A stretch of DNA of 64,000 nt from Nisaea sp. (lineage in GTDB: Bacteria; Pseudomonadota; Alphaproteobacteria; Thalassobaculales; Thalassobaculaceae): contig NZ_JAXMNY010000002.1 in assembly GCF_034670185.1 (NCBI RefSeq), positions 310,001 to 374,000 of the forward strand, written 5' to 3'. The position numbers and the translations under genes are program-made. A model generated the notes under the pieces. The model saw nothing but the letters and a program-made list of their open reading frames with translations, did not search any database and was not told the origin of the DNA. This document shows positions 16,626-24,618 of the stretch, one piece after another; position 1 is the first letter of the stretch; each line of letters begins with the position of its first letter.

Positions 16626-17611
16626 GTCGCAGTCTCCTCTTGTGTCTCCGCGCCCATCAACACCTCGCGATAGAGCGCAAGGTCGACATTGGCACCGCTG
16701 AGAATGAGCGCAACCTTTTGCCCCGCATTGGAGTCTTTCTCTTTGAGGCAGGCCGCAAGCGGAGCGGCCGCGGCGCCTTCGGCGACATTATGGGTATCGG
16801 TGAAATAGTGCCGCATGGCCGCCTTGATCTCCTCCTCGGAGACCCGGACGATCCGCTCCGCGCCTTTCAGGATCACCTCCACCGCCTGCGGCACCGGCAC
16901 CCGGCAGGCAACGCCGTCCGCCATGGTGTCCGCGCTGTTGGTCGAAACCGGCTTTTTCTGCTCGAAGGAAAGTGCGTAGGCCGGCGCATTTTCCGCCACC
17001 ACGCCGATCACCTGCGTCTTCAGGCCCAGCGCATCCCGGGCCGCGATCACCCCGGAGATGCCGGAGCCGAGCCCGATCGGTACATAGACACGGTCGAGAT
17101 CCGGGCAGGCCGTGAACAGCTCGAGACCATAGGTCGCCACCCCGCGCACCAGATCCGGATGATAGCTCGGCAGCAGGTGTAATCCCTCGCCCTCAGCGAG
17201 CGAGATCGCATGTTCGAACGCCGCCTGGAAATCCTCGCCATGCTCGATCAGCTCGGCGCCGAGCGCGCGCATGGCGGCGTTCTTCTCAACAGAATTTCCG
17301 TGCGGCACCACGACCACGGCCCGGAGACCGGCCCGCGCGGCGGCGAAGGCCACGCTCTGTCCGTGATTGCCCCGTGTCGCCGTGATCACACCGGCACATT
17401 CCGGCATGCGGCGCTTCAGGCCATCCATATAAACCACCCCGCCACGCATCTTGAAGGCGCCGAGCGGTGTCTGGTTCTCGTGCTTGACGTGGATCTCCGC
17501 CCCGGCGCGCTTCGAAAGCAGCGGCCAGTGATGTTGCGGCGTCGGCGGCACGACCTGATGTACCAGCCGGGCCGTATCCTCAAGTTCGTCTCGCGTGAAT
17601 GAAAATGTCAC
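16622..17611 (-). CDS. Threonine dehydratase-family PLP enzyme (fold type II)
   Basis: The most likely start is GTG 17611, because GGAAGG lies 8 bases upstream; this gives 329 residues. The PLP lysine is in LGAFKMRGG, the phosphate-binding loop is GLGSGISG, and the Asn/Gly loop is ATRGNHGQSVA. These place it with threonine/serine dehydratases and the EutB-like threonine hydro-lyases. There is no C-terminal ACT regulatory domain, so it is a catabolic type. It is divergent from a MocR regulator that probably controls it, and it is coupled to alaX. Confidence 0.87.
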   Translation of the reverse strand: MTFSFTRDELEDTARLVHQVVPPTPQHHWPLLSKRAGAEIHVKHENQTPLGAFKMRGGVVYMDGLKRRMPECAGVITATRGNHGQSVAFAAARAGLRAVVVVPHGNSVEKNAAMRALGAELIEHGEDFQAAFEHAISLAEGEGLHLLPSYHPDLVRGVATYGLELFTACPDLDRVYVPIGLGSGISGVIAARDALGLKTQVIGVVAENAPAYALSFEQKKPVSTNSADTMADGVACRVPVPQAVEVILKGAERIVRVSEEEIKAAMRHYFTDTHNVAEGAAAAPLAACLKEKDSNAGQKVALILSGANVDLALYREVLMGAETQEETAT

Positions 17612-17727
17612 GGTCCGTCCTTCCCGGTTGCAGTCAATCAACCCGCATCATGTCAAAGCCATCAGCATCAATCCATGGCGCCAGACTGGGCCGCCACACT
17701 GGATTGTCACTATTTTCAATCACATTT

Positions 17728-17800
17728 ATCGATACAATATTACGATTGATGCGATCCAATACCTGCGTAATATCGGTTCAATCATCGATCAATCGATACA
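17728..17800. promoter_or_regulatory. Direct repeats in the dehydratase-MocR divergent region (candidate MocR operators)
   Basis: ATCGATACA occurs at 17728-17736 and again at 17792-17800 in the same orientation; a third partial ATCGAT lies at 17784-17789. The region between the divergent genes (17612-17818) is clearly more AT-rich than its surroundings. MocR-type regulators typically bind direct repeats in their own divergent promoter region, so these are plausible operator half-sites. Confidence 0.45.
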
Positions 17801-17818
17801 TTGTCACAGAGACAAAGT

Positions 17819-19219
17819 ATGCACAGCCAACCGATGGACTGGGTTCCCGACCTCAGCGACCGGCCCGGACCGAAATATCTCTCGATCGCCCGCGCCATGG
17901 CGGAAGACATCGCCACCGGCGCCCTGCAACCGGGCACGCAACTGCCGACGCATCGTGAGCTGGCCTATCAGCTCGGCGTGACCGTCGGCACGGTATCGCG
18001 CGCCTATGCCGAGGCCACGCGGCGCGGCCTGATCGATGGCGAGGTCGGCCGCGGCACCTTCGTACGCCGCCGGATCGGGCGGGATATGGGTGAGATACCG
18101 GCCGGCGCGAACCGGGGCGGGATCGATTTCGGGCTGAACTTTCCACCCATGGGCGATATGGAACGGGATGCCTTCTCCGATGCCCTGAAGGAAATCGCCG
18201 ACAGCCGCGACCTGATGACCCTGATGGCCTATGCCCCGCACGGCGGCGCGCCGCGCCATCGCCAGGCGGCGGCGGACTGGATGCGTGCCCTCGGCGTAGA
18301 GACCGACGCGGGCCGTTCCATTGTTACCACCGGCGGACAGAACGGCATGCTTGCCGCCTTCGCCGCGCTTGTGCAGGCAGGGGATACAATCCTTGTCGAA
18401 AAGCTGACATATCCTGGCATTGTCCCCCTTGCCGAAATGCTCGGTCTGAAGGTCCAGCCGGTGGATATGGATGCCGAAGGCGTGCGTCCGGATTCCCTTG
18501 AAGAAGCCTGCCGCAGTTTCGCGCCACGGGCGCTCTATTGCATGCCGACCCTGCAGAACCCAACCAACGCGGTGATGGGCGAGCGGCGGCGCGAGGACAT
18601 TGCCGCCATAGCGGAACGCTACAATCTGATCCTGGTCGAGGACGATCTCTACCGCTTCCTGGTGGCGGACGCACCGCCGCCACTCGCGAACTACCTGCCG
18701 GATCAGACGATCTTCATCACCTCGGCGGCAAAGCAACTGGCGCCGGGTCTACGCATCGGCGGCGTCAGCGCGCCGCGCGCCATGGTGCCGAAGCTGGAGC
18801 GGGCGATGCGGGCCTCAACCTGGATGGCGGCACCGGCCATGGCGGAAGTCTTCGCGCTCTGGGTCGACCGGGGCATCGCCGGTGTTCTCGCCCGGGAAAA
18901 GGCCGAGGAAATGCGCGTCCGTCAGGCCGCCGCCTCGGAAATCCTGCAAGGCTTCGAGTTCGCCGGGCACCCGACCAGCATGCATCTCTGGCTCACCCTA
19001 CCGGAGCCCTGGACCGACCGCGACGCCGTGGCGGTGCTGGGCGAGCATGGCGTCATCGCCTCCTCCGGGCAGGTTTTCGCCACCTCCCCCGGCGCTGGCC
19101 GCAACCGGTTGCGTCTCTCCCTCGGCAACCCGAAAGACCTGAAGATTGTGCGCCACGGTCTCGGCGTCATCGCCGAAACCCTCGCCGGTGCGCCGCAACA
19201 GGCCGCCTCCATCGTCTGA
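17819..19219 (+). CDS. MocR/PdxR-type regulator (GntR helix-turn-helix fused to aminotransferase domain)
   Basis: The 466-residue protein (ATG 17819 with AGAGA upstream; an in-frame TTG at 17801 is the alternative) begins with a GntR winged helix (residues about 15-80, PTHRELAYQLGVTVGTVSRAYA). It continues as a fold-type I aminotransferase-like domain. The PLP lysine is in FITSAAKQLAPGLRIG, so the domain should bind PLP and act as the effector sensor. It is divergent from the threonine-dehydratase-family gene, the usual arrangement for a local regulator of a PLP enzyme or amino-acid pathway. Direct repeats lie upstream. Confidence 0.9.
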   Translation: MHSQPMDWVPDLSDRPGPKYLSIARAMAEDIATGALQPGTQLPTHRELAYQLGVTVGTVSRAYAEATRRGLIDGEVGRGTFVRRRIGRDMGEIPAGANRGGIDFGLNFPPMGDMERDAFSDALKEIADSRDLMTLMAYAPHGGAPRHRQAAADWMRALGVETDAGRSIVTTGGQNGMLAAFAALVQAGDTILVEKLTYPGIVPLAEMLGLKVQPVDMDAEGVRPDSLEEACRSFAPRALYCMPTLQNPTNAVMGERRREDIAAIAERYNLILVEDDLYRFLVADAPPPLANYLPDQTIFITSAAKQLAPGLRIGGVSAPRAMVPKLERAMRASTWMAAPAMAEVFALWVDRGIAGVLAREKAEEMRVRQAAASEILQGFEFAGHPTSMHLWLTLPEPWTDRDAVAVLGEHGVIASSGQVFATSPGAGRNRLRLSLGNPKDLKIVRHGLGVIAETLAGAPQQAASIV

Positions 19220-19250
19220 CCCACTTTTGCCTACTTAAGGACCATCCGAA

Positions 19251-19835
19251 ATGAAAGTCGAACCCGTTACCCTGACCGGCAAGCATGTCCGCCTGGAGCC
19301 GATGAGCGAAGCCGCCATCCCGGCCCTGCAGAAAGCCGCTCTCGACCCGGCGATCTGGAAATGGACCTGGCCGGGAACGGACCCGGATGCGGTCGCGGCC
19401 TATGTGCGCCTTGCACTGGAGAACCAGCAAAAAGGCATTGATCTGCCCTTCGTCACCATCGACGCCGCCAGCGGCGACGTGGCCGGATCGACCCGCTACA
19501 TGACCATCGACACCAAGAACACGCGCGTTGAGATCGGCAGCACCTGGCTAAACCCGCGTTTCCAGCGTTCCCCGCTGAATACCGAATCCAAATACCTGAT
19601 GCTGACCCACGCCTTCGAAACCCTCGGCTGCATCCGGGTCGAGTTCAAGACCCACCACCGGAACGAGCAGTCCCAGAATGCCCTGAAGCGGATCGGTGCG
19701 ATCTATGAAGGCACCCTGCGCCAGCACATGATCCACACCGACGGAACGCTCCGGGACTCGGTCTATTTCTCCATCCTCGACAAGGAATGGCCGGAAGTGA
19801 AGAAGATGCTGGAAGCGAAGCTGGCGGCGAGATAG
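19251..19835 (+). CDS. GNAT family N-acetyltransferase (RimJ/RimL-like)
   Basis: The 194-residue protein begins VEPVTLTGKHVRLEPMSEAAIPAL and contains EIGSTWLNPRFQRSPLNTESK and the acetyl-CoA-binding helix region VEFKTHHRNEQSQNALKRIGA. It ends with HTDGTLRDSVYFSIL, as in RimJ/RimL-type acetyltransferases that modify protein N-termini or small amines. The substrate is unknown. It follows the MocR gene by 31 bp, and a terminator hairpin lies just after its stop. Confidence 0.85.
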   Translation: MKVEPVTLTGKHVRLEPMSEAAIPALQKAALDPAIWKWTWPGTDPDAVAAYVRLALENQQKGIDLPFVTIDAASGDVAGSTRYMTIDTKNTRVEIGSTWLNPRFQRSPLNTESKYLMLTHAFETLGCIRVEFKTHHRNEQSQNALKRIGAIYEGTLRQHMIHTDGTLRDSVYFSILDKEWPEVKKMLEAKLAAR

Positions 19836-19841
19836 CCCCTG

Positions 19842-19884
19842 CCGGGCCGGACACGCTCACAAAGCTATCCGGCCCGGGCGTTTT
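19842..19884 (+). terminator. Terminator after the GNAT gene
   Basis: CCGGGCCGGA (19842-19851) and TCCGGCCCGG (19868-19877) form a perfect 10-bp GC stem with a 16-base loop, followed by GCGTTTTC. It lies between convergent genes. The T-run is short, so termination efficiency is uncertain. Confidence 0.55.
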
Positions 19885-19891
19885 CAGTAGA

Positions 19892-21103
19892 TCACCCTTC
19901 CACAAACCCCGCCGTTGCCACCAACGCCAGAAGTCCGGCATTCAATCCGCGCAAGCTCAACTCCGGCTCCACATCGATCCATTCATCAACCGTGTGGGCC
20001 CGACCGCCGGCGCCGCCGTGGGAGAATTTGACCGCGGGGACCCCGTGCGCCATCGGGATGTTGGCGTCTGTCGAGGAGGCGGAGAAGGCTGGCTCGAAAC
20101 CGTAGGCCTTGATAGCGGCGACGCTGGCTTCGACGATGGTGGTGTTGTGCGCCGTGGTGCCCGCCGGGCGGTTGCCGATCTGGGTGAGCTCGACGCTGAT
20201 TTTGCCGTTTGTGGAATCGCCGCGCGCATTCTCGCCCGCGACAGCCGCTTCGATCAGCGCTTTCACCTCACCATCCACCCGGTTCAGTACCTCGGCGGAT
20301 TCCGAACGCAGGTCGATCTCAGTCCAGACCTCTTCCGGGATCGCATTCACAGACGTGCCGCCGCTGAAGGTGCTGGCGCAATAGGATGATCGGGGATCGC
20401 CCGGCACCTCGATCTTCGACATGCCGACAAGGAAGCTGCCAAGCGCATAGGCCGGGTTCACCGTGCCGAAGGCGCCAAGGCTATGCCCGCCCGGCCCCTT
20501 GAAAGCGACCTTGTAGCGGTAGGAGCCGACCCCGGCGGTCACCAGATCCTGGGTCTCGATACCGTCGAAGGTGAAGAAGGAGGCGATGCGTTCTCGATAG
20601 GCGTTCTCGGTGAAGAGATAGCGCACACCGCGCAGGTCGCCCTTGCCCTCCTCGCCGACATCGCCGACGAAGAGAATGTCCTGCTCGGTCTCGATCCCGC
20701 CCGCGTCAAGCGCCCGGATGAAGGCGAGCAGCGTCGCCAGCCCGCGCGTGTCGTCGCCGACGCCGGGGGCGAACAGCTTGGTGCCCTCCCGGCGCACTTT
20801 CACATAGGTGCCCTCGGGGAAGACCGTATCCAGATGGGCGGCGGCCACGACGATCGGGCCGTTGCCCCGGCCGCGCCGAAGCCCGGTGACATTGCCGATG
20901 CCATCCCGCTGCACGTCTTCCAGACCGAGCGCCCGGAACATTTCCTCATAAGCCGCTGCCCGCTTCTCTTCCTTGAAGGGCGGGGACGGGATCTCGGTCA
21001 GGGTGATGATCTCGCCGACGAACCGGTCGTGACCGGCACGGAGATCGTCGGTGGCTTTTTGGAACTGGGCGCTGGCGCGGATGGTATCGGTATCGTGGAT
21101 CAT
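19892..21103 (-). CDS. M20/M25/M40 family metallopeptidase
   Basis: The start is taken as ATG 21103 (403 residues) because the longer frame contributes 68 residues without homology. The protein shows peptidase T/ArgE-like features: AAHLDTVFP (metal His and Asp), APGVGDDTRGLATLLAFIRAL, VGDVGEEGKGDLRG with the catalytic Glu pair, a dimerisation domain beginning GPGGHSLGAFG, and the C-terminal metal site GGAGGRAHTVDEW. It probably hydrolyses a small peptide or acyl amino acid in the cytosol. Substrate unknown. Confidence 0.87.
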   Translation of the reverse strand: MIHDTDTIRASAQFQKATDDLRAGHDRFVGEIITLTEIPSPPFKEEKRAAAYEEMFRALGLEDVQRDGIGNVTGLRRGRGNGPIVVAAAHLDTVFPEGTYVKVRREGTKLFAPGVGDDTRGLATLLAFIRALDAGGIETEQDILFVGDVGEEGKGDLRGVRYLFTENAYRERIASFFTFDGIETQDLVTAGVGSYRYKVAFKGPGGHSLGAFGTVNPAYALGSFLVGMSKIEVPGDPRSSYCASTFSGGTSVNAIPEEVWTEIDLRSESAEVLNRVDGEVKALIEAAVAGENARGDSTNGKISVELTQIGNRPAGTTAHNTTIVEASVAAIKAYGFEPAFSASSTDANIPMAHGVPAVKFSHGGAGGRAHTVDEWIDVEPELSLRGLNAGLLALVATAGFVEG

Positions 21104-21378
21104 GGCTTTGCTCACGGGGACGGTCGAAGAAGGGGCAACACAATCATAGCCTACAGGAAACAGAACGGGCTCAGCATCCACTGGATCGGCATCACCGGGT
21201 TGCCGATCAGGAAGCAGCCAAGGTCGGTCGATTCGAGCCATCTTGACCAGCAACCGCCCCGCTTTATCTTCTTCGTTCTGCACGGAACACGGTTCGGTGC
21301 TTTGCATTTTTATTGAAGCCCGTACAATCGCTAAAGCTTTAAACTAAAAACGTATTTGCACACAAACAGGGTGTTGCA

Positions 21379-22446
21379 GTGCCTTCAGCCGGGAGCCGTC
21401 CGACGCACGCATTTTTGAAATTACTGTTTCTTGTCCTCTGCTTCTGGCTGCTTCCACAGGGCGCGGTTGCGAGCGAAACGCCTAAGCGCGTTGTGATCCT
21501 CCAGACTCTCACGTCTCCCTTTCTGGAAAAGTCGACCGTACGGTTTCGCGCGGAAATGACCAGTTTGGGATTTAAGGACGGCATTGATGTCTCCTACACC
21601 GTCCTGAATGCCAAAGGCGACTTCGGGCGCGCCAAATCCCTGCTGACATCCGCAATCGACCAAGGCGCTCCGGATCTGGTCGTGACAGTCGCCACTCTTG
21701 CGACCCGCGCCGGACGAGAGCTGCTTTCAGGAACGACAATCCCGCAGATGTTCCTGATCGTCACGGATCCGGTGGGCGAGGGGTTCGTGAGCGAGATGGG
21801 GAAAACCAGCGGATCCAACATTACGGGTCAGAGCCACGTTGTGCCGGTGGAATCCCAGTTGGCCCTGGTCTCCCAGATCTTGCAGACGGTCAAGCGTGAC
21901 GCACCGTTCCGCATCGGAATCCTGCGGTCCACCTACCCCTCCGCGGTCAGCGAATCCGCCCAGTTGCGTGCCGCCGCGCACCAGTTCCCGATCGTGCGTT
22001 TCACCGACCTCGGCTTCCCCTATCTGGCCGGAGACAGCGGACGCCCGAAAATGCACAAAACGGCAGTTGAACTGGTAAATGCGCACAGAGACAACCTGGA
22101 CGGCATATGGCTCGTCGCCGGGCCGAACCAGACCAACCTCGATTTCGTAAACGCAGTCCTTGCCACAGGCGTGCCGATCGTGAACAGCGGCAACATCAGG
22201 AACGCCCGCCTGGGGGCAATGATCGCCTTACAATCCACCGAAGAGCTCAACGGCAGGGCCGCCGCAGAAGCGGCAAGCGCCATTCTGGCCGGAACCGATC
22301 CCGGAAACATTCCAGTAACCCGGCCGAGCAAGTTCATTGCCGGCGTCAATGTTCTGACTGCCGCCAGACTTGGCGCCGTCATTCCCTCCGGCATTCTGGA
22401 ATTGGCGCAAGAGAACGTATTCTATCGACAAGGTCGCGAAAATTGA
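21379..22446 (+). CDS. ABC-type substrate-binding protein (PF04392 type) paired with a kinase, no transporter
   Basis: The 355-residue protein starts at GTG 21379 with AGGGTG upstream. It has a Sec signal peptide (FLKLLFLVLCFWLLPQGAVAS), then two Rossmann-like lobes typical of ABC_sub_bind proteins: KRVVILQTLTSPFLEKSTVRF, GAPDLVVTVATLATRAGRE, MFLIVTDPVGEGFV and DGIWLVAGPNQTNLDF. It is therefore periplasmic. No permease or ATPase gene follows. Instead its stop codon overlaps the start of a hybrid histidine kinase, so it most likely presents a ligand to that kinase in place of a transporter. The ligand is unknown; relatives bind aromatic or heterocyclic compounds. Confidence 0.85.
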   Translation: MPSAGSRPTHAFLKLLFLVLCFWLLPQGAVASETPKRVVILQTLTSPFLEKSTVRFRAEMTSLGFKDGIDVSYTVLNAKGDFGRAKSLLTSAIDQGAPDLVVTVATLATRAGRELLSGTTIPQMFLIVTDPVGEGFVSEMGKTSGSNITGQSHVVPVESQLALVSQILQTVKRDAPFRIGILRSTYPSAVSESAQLRAAAHQFPIVRFTDLGFPYLAGDSGRPKMHKTAVELVNAHRDNLDGIWLVAGPNQTNLDFVNAVLATGVPIVNSGNIRNARLGAMIALQSTEELNGRAAAEAASAILAGTDPGNIPVTRPSKFIAGVNVLTAARLGAVIPSGILELAQENVFYRQGREN

Positions 22447-24362
22447 GCCTTTACACGAAATTCATCGCCGCGATCATTCCCATCGTTCTGCTGGGAACAG
22501 GCGCTCTCGGCTACTGGTCCTTCACACATTCCAGGGACGTCCTCTACAGGACCGAGCAACAGTCGATGAACCTGCGGCTTGAGAGTGCGATCGACCAGTT
22601 TGTCGCCCGCCGCTACAAACTTCTGGAAACGACCGGTCTGAATGCCCTGAAATCCTATGTCGACCAGTACAAATCCGAGGCCATGGCCGATTTCAGGACA
22701 CTCAGCGAGAAAACCGGCCGGCGCATCCTTGTTTTCGACCGCAACGGCACCGCTTTGTTCTGCGGCGGCTGCGAGGACGCTGTCTTTCCCGACGGCTGGG
22801 GAGATCTTGCCTCCGGCGTTTCCGACAAGCTCTTCGGAACCCACTTTGCGTCACCCAGTGACGACGCCGTGTTCAGCGCGACCCGGTTCGCAAAACAGGA
22901 ATGGAACTGGGTCGTTCTCCTGACGATCCCTGAATCCGTGGTCTCGAAGGATGTCGAGGATATCCGGCTGGCGACGATCATCGTCTCTCTCGCGTCCATA
23001 CTCGCCGTCGCCGGAATGATCGCCTGGGTATCGCGCAGCCTCCTTGTCACGCCAATCCTGAAGCTCAAGCTTGCTGCAGATTCCATTGCCCGCCAGGAGC
23101 CGATCTCCCGGATCGACATCAACTCGAACGACGAACTCGGTCGCCTCGCCCGGGATATGGAGATGATGTCCCAAGCCACCCACGATTATGTCGAGCGCGC
23201 GAATGCCGCGAACAAGGCAAAGTCCGGATTCCTGGCGACAATGAGTCACGAGATCCGGACACCGTTGAACGGCGTGCTGGGCATTGCCCAGCTTCTGGAA
23301 GACACGGATCTCAATCCGGACCAGCAGCGGAAAGTCTCCAACATCGTGGCCTCGGGCAAGACCCTGCTTGCGATCATCAATGATGTGCTGGACATGAGCC
23401 GGATTGAGTCCGGCGCCATGGAGCTGGAAGACACGGTCTTTGATCTGAAAGAGCTGCTGTCCTCGATCATGACCCCGTTCCAGACCGTGGCCGGGCAGAA
23501 AGGCCTTTCCATACGGGGCGAGTATGCGATCTCGGATCCCGCGCAGATGCGCGGCGACCCTGTCCGCCTGCGGCAGATACTCTGGAATCTTCTCAGTAAC
23601 GCCGTGAAGTTCACGGAATCAGGCAGCGTCGTTCTCACGGTCAAGGATATCAGTGCGGACTCTGCGCCGACTGCCCTGACCTCGCCGGAGAAAACGCGCG
23701 GGATCCGTTTTGCCGTAACCGATACCGGCACCGGTATCGCGCCGGACCGCCAGGCATCCATTTTCGAGGCCTTCACCCAGGAAGACAGCTCGATCACCCG
23801 GAAGTTCGGAGGCACCGGCCTCGGGCTGTCCATCGTCAGTCAGATCGTCGAGCTCATGGGTGGCCAGATAGGGATCGAAAGCGAACTTGGGAAAGGAACG
23901 ACGATAGATGTCTTTATCCCCTTCGGCATCGTCACCGAGGAGGATCTGGCGCGCACGCAGTCTGCAAGCCTGGCAGCTTCCGGCGAAAGGCGAACGCTCC
24001 CTGTTTATAAGGTCCTGGTCGCGGAGGACAACGCAATCAACGCCATGGTGGTAACCGCCGTCCTCGAAAAACTCGGTCAGTCCGTCAAGCATGTCGAGAA
24101 CGGCCGCGAAGCCGTTGACGAAGTCATGCGGGGCGAGACCGACTTCGTCTTCATGGACGTCCACATGCCGGAGATGGACGGGATCGAAGCGACGAGAGAA
24201 ATCAGAGCCGCCGCATCCAACAACGATGTCCCCATCATCGGCCTCACGGCCGAGGCTTTCGTTGAGCGCCACTCGGAATTCAGGAACGCCGGCATGAATG
24301 ATGTGCTGACAAAGCCCTTCACGGAAGACCAGTTGTTCAGGGTGCTGTCACAGTTCGGGTGA
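22443..24362 (+). CDS. Hybrid sensor histidine kinase coupled to the binding protein
   Basis: The real start is probably TTG 22443, overlapping the upstream TGA (TTGA); the longer frame is antisense-like sequence inside the preceding gene. The 639-residue protein has a membrane helix (6-26), a periplasmic domain of about 145 residues, a second helix (175-197) and a HAMP linker. Then come HisKA with His269 (FLATMSHEIRTPLNGVLG), HATPase with N box NLLSNAVKFT and G boxes DTGTGIAP and GGTGLGLS, and a C-terminal receiver with the phospho-acceptor Asp in FVFMDVHMPEMDG. The translational coupling supports a sensing unit. No separate response regulator is adjacent. Confidence 0.9.
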   Translation: MSLYTKFIAAIIPIVLLGTGALGYWSFTHSRDVLYRTEQQSMNLRLESAIDQFVARRYKLLETTGLNALKSYVDQYKSEAMADFRTLSEKTGRRILVFDRNGTALFCGGCEDAVFPDGWGDLASGVSDKLFGTHFASPSDDAVFSATRFAKQEWNWVVLLTIPESVVSKDVEDIRLATIIVSLASILAVAGMIAWVSRSLLVTPILKLKLAADSIARQEPISRIDINSNDELGRLARDMEMMSQATHDYVERANAANKAKSGFLATMSHEIRTPLNGVLGIAQLLEDTDLNPDQQRKVSNIVASGKTLLAIINDVLDMSRIESGAMELEDTVFDLKELLSSIMTPFQTVAGQKGLSIRGEYAISDPAQMRGDPVRLRQILWNLLSNAVKFTESGSVVLTVKDISADSAPTALTSPEKTRGIRFAVTDTGTGIAPDRQASIFEAFTQEDSSITRKFGGTGLGLSIVSQIVELMGGQIGIESELGKGTTIDVFIPFGIVTEEDLARTQSASLAASGERRTLPVYKVLVAEDNAINAMVVTAVLEKLGQSVKHVENGREAVDEVMRGETDFVFMDVHMPEMDGIEATREIRAAASNNDVPIIGLTAEAFVERHSEFRNAGMNDVLTKPFTEDQLFRVLSQFG

Positions 24363-24456
24363 TTGCCCCGGTTAGCAACAAGACATTCAAATGGGGGAAC
24401 CTTATCGCCAGCCCGGCGTTATAGCTAAGATTGGAACCCTTCCTGAGGATAGAGAC

Positions 24457-24618
24457 ATGACCATACTCCGACTGATCCTGACCATCCTATTGCCGCCGCT
24501 CGGTGTCTTCCTGACTGTGGGGATCGGCGGCCATTTCTGGCTGAATATTCTGCTAACGATCCTAGGGTACATTCCCGGTATTGTTCACGGGGTATGGGTC
24601 ATCGCAAAAAGATCATGA
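24457..24618 (+). CDS. YqaE/Pmp3 family small membrane protein
   Basis: This 53-residue protein starts at ATG 24457 with GAGGA at 24445-24449. It consists of two hydrophobic helices (TILRLILTILLPPLGVFLTV and FWLNILLTILGYIPGIVHGV) with the Pmp3 signature LPPLGVF...GYIPGIVHG. Homologues are stress-induced inner-membrane proteins influencing membrane potential. Its stop overlaps the ATG of the mechanosensitive channel gene (ATGA), consistent with a shared osmotic or membrane-stress role. Confidence 0.85.
   Translation: MTILRLILTILLPPLGVFLTVGIGGHFWLNILLTILGYIPGIVHGVWVIAKRS

Noticed and set aside
22107..22442. N-terminal extension of the hybrid kinase inside the binding-protein gene
   Set aside because: The first 112 codons overlap the binding protein out of frame, are Arg/Gln-rich and lack homology; the TTG at 22443 fits the membrane-helix start.
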